A stretch of DNA of 64,000 nt from Hymenobacter wooponensis. Its GTDB lineage: Bacteria > Bacteroidota > Bacteroidia > Cytophagales > Hymenobacteraceae. Below the pieces are notes generated by a model. That model saw nothing but the letters and a program-made list of their open reading frames with translations. It was not told where the DNA came from and ran no database searches. Position numbers and translations under genes: made by a program. The stretch covers positions 868,001-932,000 of the forward strand of contig NZ_SRKZ01000002.1 of NCBI RefSeq assembly GCF_004745865.1, in the 5' to 3' direction. Shown here one piece after another: positions 44,801-52,041 of this stretch; the stretch's first letter is position 1; the number at the start of each line of letters is the position of its first letter.

Positions 44801-46051
44801 GAAGTACGCTTTAACCAGGTAATTGAGAATACGACTACTACGGCTCAGCTCATCTCGCCTCTGATGGCTAATGATGTAAATGTTGGTCAGACGTTGACGT
44901 ATACCCTTACTTCCCTGCCAACCTCCGGTAGCTTGTACATTGGCAACAGTTCTACGGCTTTGGTTGTGGGTTCACCCATCACGGCAACGGAGGCTAGCCA
45001 GCTACGCTACTTGCCTTCCCCCACATTTGTAGGGAATGTCTTCTTCACGTACACGGCCACTGACAACGCTACAAACAACGGTACCCCTACACCAGCTACT
45101 TCGAATACTGCGCTCTACACCATTGCAGTAGGACAAGATGTAGAGTCGAACTACACGCTGACGACCGTAAAAGGTGGCGCAACCCCCTACCAGACTGGTG
45201 ATGTAATTGCTAACGTGTTTGACGCTAACAGTGGTACTTATAACTCCGCAACACCTCAGGCAGTTGTGAAAGATGGTCTCAGCTCAGCTACACTGGTTAC
45301 CACGGGCTTGCCCACTGGCTACCTGAGCAGCTTCCCAGCTGGTGTTGGTTTCAACACTACCGATGCTAATCAGATCGGTCAGATTGTGGTAACCAACAAC
45401 CGCTTGCTGGTAGCTGGCACCTACACTGTACGGATTGCAACAGTAGATGCAAACGGTGGCACTAGCACCCGGGACGTAACCTTCACTATTGGCGTGCGTC
45501 CGCTGCCAGTAGAGCTGGTGAGCTTCTCGGCCAAGGCTGCCGGCCAGGATGCGCAACTGGTGTGGCGCACGGCCCAGGAGCTGCACAACGACCACTTCGT
45601 AGTCGAGCGCAGCTTCGATGGCAAGAGCTTCAGCGCCGTAGGCCAGGTGAAAGGGCAGGGCACTACAACCTTAGCCACGGACTACCGCTTCACCGATGCA
45701 CAGGTAGCAGTTAAGGCTGCTGGGACGGTATATTACCGCTTGCGTCAAGTGGACACTGATGGTACTACCAGCTTCAGCAGCGTGCAGGTAGTGACCTTCG
45801 CTAAAGCCGAAGTAACTATCAGCCTATACCCGAACCCGGCTACTACTAGCGCGATATTAAACCTCACCAGCCTGCCTCAAGGTAGCTATAAGGTAACCAT
45901 TTTTGATGCGGTAGGCCGTGCCGTTAGCCTGAGCCTTTTCGAGGGTGGCACCACCCCAACGTTGTCAGTACAGGAACTACCAGTTGGTACTTACCAAGTG
46001 TTGGTGAGTGGCAAAGACTTTAAGCAGGCGCTACGCCTTATTAAAGAGTAG
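38861..46051 (+). CDS. Giant T9SS-secreted, multidomain surface protein
   Basis: 2,396 residues from ATG 38861, with a signal peptide (MKTLLRFTVWLAGLVPLG...SLAQ). Order of modules: an N-terminal domain; an SdrD/CnaB-like domain near 300-400 (TGMVFEDVNYGGG ... GQYTFYAVPGSYSVRVV); a right-handed parallel beta-helix about 600-770 (NTFYNNG, NITVTGN, NNTITGNLF). Then comes a cadherin-like piece near 933, seven DUF11-like modules about 1030-1965, another cadherin-like segment, an FN3-like module (VELVSFSAKAAGQDAQLVW) and a C-terminal sorting domain (LYPNP ... YQVLVSGKDFKQALRLIKE). It is exported by the type IX system and probably anchored to or released from the surface. No cysteine was found. A strong promoter and terminator frame the gene. 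Confidence 0.92.
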   Translation: MKTLLRFTVWLAGLVPLGVINTSLAQTQTLEFAPLTGVNPTANGPSVANQVITFQNNANNPNDNAFTSFTPTTTATFALSNQAYTNVSTVPNTGTGTSYGAIITNNSTSATPFALFPAMNNPFSSYANTVYTSNRSGTAGTGINTASNNSISIFNSVEAIPAGSSSVASARYAFSTLTITFTRPVVNPVLHITDLGGFSGTLGFTTDLDLLTSNVSLSRLSGSSAAFAVSATQIRNTNTTYPAANFVSGSVLVTTPASGVTSLQFRLFVHGDGSGNWPSNTSHTNHSGDLFLVGVSQQTPAPITGMVFEDVNYGGGVGRSYADANSSAVASGFTSGAIRQANATVELYDADGDFVATTTTNSTGQYTFYAVPGSYSVRVVNSTVNSVRTLNSGFTTANTQAVQTFVNGVTNRVGGESPEKQDAAANTGSQTLADLTTGTGSTGFTPQSITNISVPAAGNTGVDFGFNFDLITSTRDAGPGSLRQFIINSNALANTNLAQAGQTAGVETSIFMVPDGVIHAGQRAGLTNQLTNGAAVVTLASTLPNITDAATALNATTQTNNIGDTNAAVATAGSESTGPEVIINFNNQIGLATTAANTRVIGLGFTGVGAGTGSNGAALRVDAGATNSQVLNNTFYNNGANFRINGVSNITVTGNISRNAQNLESDGIEMTASSNDIITNNQFLNNAGFGIDFISGNSNNNTITGNLFAGNGKNTNSGQTAGIGLRDASSNNTISNNTFTANVGDGISAKGGTNNIFSQNSFYDNSDLAIDLTGGANNNGDGVTLNESGDGDTGANGLINFPVITSATIRNGNVLVEGFATPGARIEFYVAAADPSGFGEGQTYFATLTEGSSSDLNASTGSYSGLVNGLNQGTETNQNRFSFSIPLSSLTTAQQNALTASGAKITSTATLLTAVNGNQGTSEFSGNAPVQLAPVANNDYASTTPGTAVTLTVTSNDQNAIDPATVALNGQVAGSTTAVTVTGGTFTFLGNGQVSFVPAAGFTGVATVPYTVNNTSGTTSNTAFISVAVSGTTFNLATSFSVTPAGPVNAGSPVSYTVVSSNPGTVAATSVVETVQLPAGLTTTGFTVGGNSGTLNNGVITFTGSSYNQNTGLLTLNIGNLAANGGSVSTALTFPAPLTSPLVVTANISGAGGVETSTTDNTTVSTVNITPRFDVTTAINGPTTVTAGNEVTYTVVTSNLSSTTSPANANSVSPAVNVVQTVSLSGNLTGAGIYASNGGTVAYNSTQNATVITFPAIGVLAAGQQQVNTISFTAPSTSFPAPIATVTSGLTGTNIGDLNSPTVGTDNNTAQLNGATSRPTITPATRTGTEANVYTSISASAASVAPGANITLTITAGNAGAAAASGVQETVTLPTGLTFSNLNGGTYNANTGVLIFPALTTTLAAGATQTYTVTFAAPQQGFVLATAAVTTSTPDAVPADNLAQTKIEVSPVVDVATTLAGPVVALLGQTVSYTVTTASNGPAAANSVVQTVQLPTGLINVQVNSLSAGSQYNATTGILTISFTEPLAAGFSQTNTVSFTAPAGSANLNVAAAVSTSSAENVLTNNTAAVTTTLTPAADVAISVTAPATATVGNPVPYAVSVTNNGASVATGVAATLQLPAGLGTANVTFPGGTSADSYNNTTGLVTFASVANLANGASATRVVVVTMPDASQISAVGQVATSSYDATLANNYATVATTAATATTATADLRATTSTATAITANAGSAVTITPVFSNLGSATANNVVPQLTLVPGLTGVTVTDGGVTRNADYNTTTGVVTFQSVGSLASGATLSGAYSVTFNAPATGPVTAVASIYSATSDGALTNNTALTTVTVTPQADAQTTIAGPTSAQPGSRVTYEITTSNNITALSPATNVVQTVTIPGTPSNLTFSAGATSAVVNGNTVVTFPTVASMAPGTAGAVTNFISFAAPTTATSLTITANVTSTADINITPASNSASITTIANNAPVAYNVVNNLRSTGEVRFNQVIENTTTTAQLISPLMANDVNVGQTLTYTLTSLPTSGSLYIGNSSTALVVGSPITATEASQLRYLPSPTFVGNVFFTYTATDNATNNGTPTPATSNTALYTIAVGQDVESNYTLTTVKGGATPYQTGDVIANVFDANSGTYNSATPQAVVKDGLSSATLVTTGLPTGYLSSFPAGVGFNTTDANQIGQIVVTNNRLLVAGTYTVRIATVDANGGTSTRDVTFTIGVRPLPVELVSFSAKAAGQDAQLVWRTAQELHNDHFVVERSFDGKSFSAVGQVKGQGTTTLATDYRFTDAQVAVKAAGTVYYRLRQVDTDGTTSFSSVQVVTFAKAEVTISLYPNPATTSAILNLTSLPQGSYKVTIFDAVGRAVSLSLFEGGTTPTLSVQELPVGTYQVLVSGKDFKQALRLIKE

Positions 46052-46087
46052 TTTTATCTAGCTGATACGATAAGAACTCATTAAAAG

Positions 46088-46123
46088 CAAAAAGCCGCTC
46101 CACAAGTTGGGGCGGCTTTTTTG
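46088..46123 (+). terminator. Terminator after the giant T9SS protein
   Basis: AAAGCCGC...GCGGCTTTTTT stem with a T-run. Confidence 0.85.
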
Positions 46124-47042
46124 CTATTGAATTCTATTGCTTTTCTAGGCAACACACTCTATTTAGTGCGTTAATTAGAATGAGATGGTTTAGGTGCAAT
46201 GTGTAAAGAAAGCATGTTGGCTTGTAACTGTAGGACCTAAATTTAGTGTACCGACTGCTCGTAGCCTAGAAGACGTAAGTAACTAGATTCCTAGTGGCGT
46301 ACAGAATAGAGCAAATAGATATGGGCTACTATTTTTGCTAGGCCAGCTGTGCCAGGTAACTTAAAAGACATGAAATAGATTATTTTCGACAGATCAAAGC
46401 GGACCAAATTTTAGCGTGTAAGGATAAAAATCTATAACAATTCTTGCTAAACCTTTTGAACATAATCCATTGCGCCTTCTCTTCGCTAGTACATAGCAGT
46501 GGCTTATGCAGGTATTGCATGATGATCGTTAGCTTGGCATGTTATCAACAGTATCGGCAGCTATTAGCATCAGGGTTAGTAGTTTTCACGTACTACTCCC
46601 ATTGCCGTGCACAACAATTACAAACAATGTATGCGCCAGCGACTACTTATTAGTGCATTTTATCTTATGTATTACCTACACTAACAAGATGCATCGCCTC
46701 TAATTAAGCCTCCGCCCATAACGCCCGCATACAACTGCTACTTACTTGGACATAATAGTAACGCAAGCTAGTTGCTAGGCTATCTAGCTCCATCTCTCCA
46801 AGCTGGTTCTGCTTTTGATATATCACACATTTGATCTAAAGCTAGACGCTATTGCTACCGAGGTATATCAGGTGCCCTCTCGCCAGATGATAGGTCTGAA
46901 TACTAGCCGTGCTGGCACTCTAGACCTTTAGATGAGCCCTAACGCTATAAACCCTTCTGCGGGCCTTGTAAAGTAACTTACCAGCAGACCAGCATAATCT
47001 GTGCACTTACTAGGCCAGCCGTAGCAGTACTGTAGAATATGA
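46124..47042. other. AT-rich noncoding gap between the two T9SS genes
   Basis: About 920 bp between convergent terminators. The 69-codon frame at 46444-46653 is Cys/Tyr/His-rich with no family features and is not called. No tRNA, repeat arms or other structured element were found by eye. Confidence 0.5.
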
Positions 47043-47084
47043 CATAAAAAAAGCGACTTCCTTATAAGAAGCCGCTTTTTTATG
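47043..47084 (-). terminator. Terminator for the minus-strand T9SS gene
   Basis: AAAAAAGCG-A-CTTC pairs with GAAG-C-CGCTTTTTT (one A/C mismatch), 12 bases beyond the stop codon at 47097. Confidence 0.75.
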
Positions 47085-47096
47085 AAGTTTAAGTAG

Positions 47097-50000
47097 TTAT
47101 TCTTTTACCACCTTAACTATCTGAGATAGATTATTACCCTGGATTTGTATCAGGTAGACGCCTTTCGGTAACGAAGCGCTTGGGAATGGCAGCAGTTTGC
47201 CGCCTTCAGCCTTTAGAGTAACCAATTTACGGCCTTCAACGCCCATGATATCTACAGTGTATTCTCCAATCGGTAGGGACATTAGATCCAGTATCGTTTC
47301 AGAATTAATTGGGTTAGGGTAAAGTGTAACTAAGCTCGCTTTGCCGTTACCATCGAACGTCACCGCCTTTACTTCACTGAAAGCAACTTTTCCGTCCAGA
47401 TCTTGCTGACGCACACGATAGTACAGCGTAATCATCTGATTACCCACACCTTTATCAACCAGTTTATAGTCTGTTCTCTGGTTGGTTGTGCCTTTGCCAT
47501 TTAGTGAGCCCACTTTGGCAAAAGAGAGACCATCAATTGAACGCTCTACATCAAAGCTGGCGCTGTTCAACTCCTGGGCAGTAGTCCAACGTACTAGAGC
47601 ATCTGAACCGGACGCTTGTACTTGGAAGCTCACCAGCGTTACAGGCAACGGTACTTGCGCGCCATTAGATCGGAATATAGCCTCTAGACCACTGCTTGTT
47701 GACTTAGGGGCAATAGAGGGCACACCACCATATACTGGATCATATATATCTACCAAGCCATTAAAGTTATCGTCATGGTAAGACGCATTCCCAGGCTCTA
47801 AAAAGTTAGGAATACCATTGTTATTGGCGTCCTGAAGGAAAGCAGAAAGAGTAGTTCCACCAAATCCTGCACCATTGGTTGTGACTTCATAATACGTGGC
47901 TTTGCTAGGGTTATTAGCAGCAAATAATTTAGCCTGTGCTATTATCTCATCCCCTGCAGTGCCATTACCATTTCTGTCAAATCCTTCCGTCCAGTCAGAC
48001 GTTTGTTTATAAATAGGCAAGGCCGTTTTACTCGCGTTGTCGTTATCTGAATCTGTATCAAACATATCAACCACCCCATCTCCTTCTGAGTCTGTTACCG
48101 ACAGCAAGGTGCCAACTGTTACACCAGCGCCATTCGTAGGGTCATAGGCATTGTCTAAGCCGTCCTTATCGCTATCCAGCCTAGAAGGAGCACGATAACC
48201 AGCAGTAGTTTGCGCTTCTATGTTGTCGGTAATACCATCATTGTCGGAGTCAATATCCAGGAAATTGTAGTTTCTAGCTACTTGATCACCATTCGTTCGC
48301 TGATCATTATCGTTGTCTGAAAGAACGTATCTACTAACCCCCGATTCATTTGAAGACACTCCACTACCTGCTACTGAACGCGTTACAGAGGTTTCAACCG
48401 CATCAGGAAGCCCATTTGCACTAACACCTGCTGAAGGGCCAGCACCACTTGCTGCTGCTGCTGCAGTAGTTACATAACGTCCTTGATTAGGGTCATACAA
48501 GCTTTGGTATGTCCAGACCACGGCATTACGCCCGCTACCAACCGTATAATTTGTTGGGCCAGATGTAAAAGTTGGATTAGTGTTTCCATTTGCTTCGAAG
48601 GCATCTGGCAAACCGTCACCATCAGAGTCTAAGTCGAAGTGATTAGGAATGCCATCTAAATCCGTGTCGAAGTAATCGTTTATTCCATCATTGTTAGTAT
48701 CAAGAAATGCGCCTAATACAGGGTGCACATAACTAGCATCTAAATAACGAATAGGTGAAGAACTTGTGGCAAATGCACCAGGGTCAACAGTTGTAGTACC
48801 AGATAGGGCTTCTACCGCATCCAAGATACCATCGTTGTCATCATCTATATCCGTACCATCAGCTATGCCATCGCCGTCATTATCGCAGACACTAGTATAA
48901 ACGAAGGTCTTACTTCCAGTAAAAACGGAGAACCCATACGTCCAGGTGTTTACTGTATAGTTATCACCGGTATCGTTGGTAGTTCCCCAGATATGCACAC
49001 CATTAGTTGAGTTTAATCCTCCCAACTGCACTCTTGGGTTGCTTGTGGAGTTTGGGAAATTCGTAGTAGATAGATTGCTGTCATCCCAATACAGAAGGTC
49101 ATAGGCAGTCGGGTCTGAAGAGCGGGCATTACGAACGCGGAAGCCATCAGGGTTGCCTTCTGCGTCAAACACTGGGAAGTGAACAGGCGCACCATTACTT
49201 GTGAAATTAAACTTAACGGTTGTGTTATTGGCGACCTGTGTGCCAGAACCATTTTTCCCATCCCATACAACTGTACTAGCAACATTTGCTGTTACGCTTT
49301 GCTCAATTAAAACATCAGTGGTTCCAGCTTGGTAGCCATCTGTGCCGTTCAGGTCGATTAGAATATTAAACTGACCAGATTCAGCAGCACGTGTTGTAAA
49401 GGCTACTTTTGTAACACCCGCTTGGCAGAAGGGCTGTGGGGTGACGCTTACAGTAGGCTCAATTGCAGTGGGCCAAATCGCAGCATCTGGATTACTGACG
49501 AAGTTCGGATATTGAGGATAAGAGGACTTACTAGTCTGGCTCTTGCGCCGTTCAGTAAATGAAGTACCGAATGAGGCATCAGAGCCAAAGGCATTAGAAA
49601 CAAAGAAAAACACTAACGGCCTCATACCTGCTAACTCCACCTCCTTAACAAAGTATGTACCAGGAGTTTGCTCACTTTCTACCATAGGGTAGAGATTGAA
49701 TTTTGACGATAGACGGTTGGCTGTTTGTGCGGTAGTAGCGCTAATACCTGCCGTAAAAGCCCAGTGGCGACTATATAAACGACCAGGTTTTTCTATGCCC
49801 GATGAATTGCGAACAGTAAAATCCCAAAAATCGTAATCAGAACGACGATTTTCCGCCGTCATTGTAGCTTCACCTACCTGTGTAAATTCAATAAAAAACT
49901 CCTGCGCTGCTCCTGTATCATTCGTGTAAACAAGGGGAGTATACCCGCCAGCATTCGGAAGAGGTCCAGCTGCATGTTGTGCTGCAGTTGCAATAACACC

Positions 50001-50486
50001 AGCCTGAGGTTGACCATTTACTGTGGTAAGCAAAGTAGACTGGTTAGTACTCGCTTGGTCTCTTAATAGCGTATTCGTTTTAACGATGGTCCCTGCTCCA
50101 CTGCCATAACGCAACGTTAGGATAAGATCAGATTGCGTACGAACTGTTGCGGAAACGGGCTGCCGATGGACACCATAATATAAAGTTTCGCCGGGTTCCA
50201 AATGCACGTGCATTCGATAATCAGTGTTGAATGCCTGCCCGGCAGGACCAACCCATGAACTTGGTTTTAAGAACCCTAGGGAAACATCCTGTCCACCACT
50301 GCCGCTCAAATTGACATCATGCGTTAGAAACCCAGCACGGGTATTCGCAGCTGATGTCAGATCACCCGTTGTACCCGTTGTGTTTGGCGTTAGCTGCTTA
50401 GAACCTTCGCCTAAAGCGTCAGAACCACTTCCGAGGCCCATCATTAAGAGCCCGGCAGCAGCAAATAGTTGTAAGTTTTTTTTCAT
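47097..50486 (-). CDS. T9SS-secreted protein with thrombospondin-type-3 calcium repeats
   Basis: 1,129 residues from ATG 50486; the frame opens at 50573 but MKKNLQLFAAAGLL is the signal start. The N-terminal half is unrecognised. A calcium-binding stretch (about 530-915) has DxDxDG-type repeats (CDNDGDGIADGTD, DIDDDNDGILDAVE, DLDSDGDGLPDAFE, SDKDGLDNAYD). The C-terminal 175 residues contain the same FN3-like module as the giant neighbour (LPVTLVSFQVQASGSDALVRW) and a type IX sorting domain (TLYPNPINSETILDL ... YLIQIQGNNLSQIVKVVKE). It is exported across both membranes by T9SS. It is convergent to the giant gene and has its own promoter. Confidence 0.9.
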   Translation of the reverse strand: MKKNLQLFAAAGLLMMGLGSGSDALGEGSKQLTPNTTGTTGDLTSAANTRAGFLTHDVNLSGSGGQDVSLGFLKPSSWVGPAGQAFNTDYRMHVHLEPGETLYYGVHRQPVSATVRTQSDLILTLRYGSGAGTIVKTNTLLRDQASTNQSTLLTTVNGQPQAGVIATAAQHAAGPLPNAGGYTPLVYTNDTGAAQEFFIEFTQVGEATMTAENRRSDYDFWDFTVRNSSGIEKPGRLYSRHWAFTAGISATTAQTANRLSSKFNLYPMVESEQTPGTYFVKEVELAGMRPLVFFFVSNAFGSDASFGTSFTERRKSQTSKSSYPQYPNFVSNPDAAIWPTAIEPTVSVTPQPFCQAGVTKVAFTTRAAESGQFNILIDLNGTDGYQAGTTDVLIEQSVTANVASTVVWDGKNGSGTQVANNTTVKFNFTSNGAPVHFPVFDAEGNPDGFRVRNARSSDPTAYDLLYWDDSNLSTTNFPNSTSNPRVQLGGLNSTNGVHIWGTTNDTGDNYTVNTWTYGFSVFTGSKTFVYTSVCDNDGDGIADGTDIDDDNDGILDAVEALSGTTTVDPGAFATSSSPIRYLDASYVHPVLGAFLDTNNDGINDYFDTDLDGIPNHFDLDSDGDGLPDAFEANGNTNPTFTSGPTNYTVGSGRNAVVWTYQSLYDPNQGRYVTTAAAAASGAGPSAGVSANGLPDAVETSVTRSVAGSGVSSNESGVSRYVLSDNDNDQRTNGDQVARNYNFLDIDSDNDGITDNIEAQTTAGYRAPSRLDSDKDGLDNAYDPTNGAGVTVGTLLSVTDSEGDGVVDMFDTDSDNDNASKTALPIYKQTSDWTEGFDRNGNGTAGDEIIAQAKLFAANNPSKATYYEVTTNGAGFGGTTLSAFLQDANNNGIPNFLEPGNASYHDDNFNGLVDIYDPVYGGVPSIAPKSTSSGLEAIFRSNGAQVPLPVTLVSFQVQASGSDALVRWTTAQELNSASFDVERSIDGLSFAKVGSLNGKGTTNQRTDYKLVDKGVGNQMITLYYRVRQQDLDGKVAFSEVKAVTFDGNGKASLVTLYPNPINSETILDLMSLPIGEYTVDIMGVEGRKLVTLKAEGGKLLPFPSASLPKGVYLIQIQGNNLSQIVKVVKE

Positions 50487-50551
50487 ATACAAATGTTTGA
50501 AAAATACCAGAATACAACGATTTACTATTAGGTCGTAGCACCCCAGATAAA

Positions 50552-50585
50552 CAAAGGTAATACACCTGCGCAAGGGAAAAGCAAA
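50552..50585 (-). promoter_or_regulatory. Bacteroidota-type promoter for the TSP3/T9SS protein
   Basis: On the minus strand TTTG (50585-50582), a 22-base spacer, then TACCTTTG (50559-50552), an exact TAnnTTTG. It lies about 65 bases before the ATG at 50486. Confidence 0.55.
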
Positions 50586-50855
50586 AGCAGTAGCAATAAG
50601 TGAGATACATCATTCAGCAAAAAATCATATCTATCGAATGAAGAATTATTCAACTAAAATCGTATAAAATTTATACTGACACACATTATCCTATACTGTT
50701 CAGTTAGTAATATTTTGACCATATATGCTTTCCACTAAGAGAGCATCCTTCGTAAATGCCACGTGCTGGTCATGTATTTGGCAAAAAATGACGCCATTCT
50801 TTACTCGCTCATTTTATAGCACTCATCTACTCCTTAATTAACTCTCCATTACTTC

Positions 50856-51821
50856 ATGCCTGCTGCAACCACACCTCGACATCGTGCCCCCGCTCAGCCC
50901 GCCACCGACTACGACGTCATGATTATTGGGGCGGGTAGTGCCGGCTTGAGTGCGGCCCTAGTTCTGGGTCGCTGCCTGCGCCGCGTATTAGTGTGCGACG
51001 GGGGCAAGCCCCGCAATGCTCCCTCGCCGGCAGTACACGGCTTCTTGACTCGTGATGGAATGCTTCCGGATGAGCTGCTGCGCCTGGGTCGGGAACAACT
51101 CACGCCTTACAAAACGGTGGAAGTGCGTGAGGCCCGCGTGCTACAGGTAGAAGTAATGGCGAAGTATTTCCGCCTGACGCTGGAGGGCGCTACCGGTCAT
51201 ACCACTACGTACACCACCCGTAAGGTACTGTTGGCTACGGGCGTAGATGACGAGCTACCACCCCTGGATGGCATGCGGGAGCTGTGGGGCACTGGGGTGT
51301 TACACTGCCCTTACTGCCACGGTTGGGAAGTGCGCGACAAACCCTTGGCCGTGTATGGCAAGCACAAGAGCGTGACTGGCCTAGCACTGTTGGTAAGTCG
51401 CTGGAGCAACGACATTACGGTATGCACCGATGGCTGGAAAGGACTTACCCCAAATGCTCGTCGGCGGTTGCGCCGCCAGGGCATTACGGTGCGGGAAGAG
51501 GAAATAGAACGCCTCGTAGGCACTCCGGAAGGTGACTTAAAACACCTGCTGCTGAAGTCGGGGGAGAAGCTGGTCCGCAAAGCGGTGTTCATTCATGCTC
51601 ATCAGCACCAGCGCAGCCCTATTGCCGAGCAGCTGGGCTGCAACCTCTCTGAGAAAGGAGCCATTTTGGTAGACAAGGACCAGCAGACTTCCGTGCGTGG
51701 CTTCTACGCCGCCGGCGACATAACGCCCGGTACGCAGCAAGCCTTGCTGGCCGCGGCAAAGGGCTGTCAGGCTGCTATCTGTATCAACGAAACCCTCACC
51801 CGCGAAGAGTGCCCTAAATAA
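50856..51821 (+). CDS. Thioredoxin-reductase-like FAD/NAD(P) oxidoreductase
   Basis: 321 residues. The FAD-binding motif is IIGAGSAGLSAAL (about 23-35). A redox CxxC is in LHCPYCHGWE, and the C-terminal FAD motif is FYAAGDITPGTQQALLAAA. Length and order match the small class-II TrxB family. The NADPH-binding loop is not a clean GGGDSA: KPLAVYGKHKSVTG replaces it. It may therefore be a flavoprotein that does not use thioredoxin. The N-terminal 20 residues are a basic/Pro-rich extension. A single gene, divergent from the TSP3/T9SS gene. Confidence 0.85.
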   Translation: MPAATTPRHRAPAQPATDYDVMIIGAGSAGLSAALVLGRCLRRVLVCDGGKPRNAPSPAVHGFLTRDGMLPDELLRLGREQLTPYKTVEVREARVLQVEVMAKYFRLTLEGATGHTTTYTTRKVLLATGVDDELPPLDGMRELWGTGVLHCPYCHGWEVRDKPLAVYGKHKSVTGLALLVSRWSNDITVCTDGWKGLTPNARRRLRRQGITVREEEIERLVGTPEGDLKHLLLKSGEKLVRKAVFIHAHQHQRSPIAEQLGCNLSEKGAILVDKDQQTSVRGFYAAGDITPGTQQALLAAAKGCQAAICINETLTREECPK

Positions 51822-52041
51822 ACAGCGACTGGGTTGCCAGGCCTGTTGCTTAAGGCCCTAGGTCAGTTAGCAGCTATTGCCTTATCCTCAACTATTTACC
51901 TGCTACATGAGCTCAAAAAGAGTATCTGCGTATATCTGGTAGTGCTGGGAAACTTACGCGGCAGTGGTCTTGGTTGTGCTCGGAACCTGTGTATCTTACC
52001 CACTACTACCTTCCCGGCATCTGCCCTAATTTGTTTAATGC

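Noticed and set aside
38861..46051. Possible frame error or chimeric assembly in the giant protein
   Set aside because: The frame is continuous from signal peptide to sorting domain, and module order and composition are consistent.
46444..46653. 69-codon frame in the noncoding gap between the T9SS genes
   Set aside because: Rich in Cys, Tyr and His with no signal, family or start-site support; surrounded by noncoding AT-rich DNA.
46124..47042. Candidate tRNA or structured RNA in the long gap
   Set aside because: No T-loop (GTTCGAAT-type) or cloverleaf arms and no conserved hairpins found by eye.
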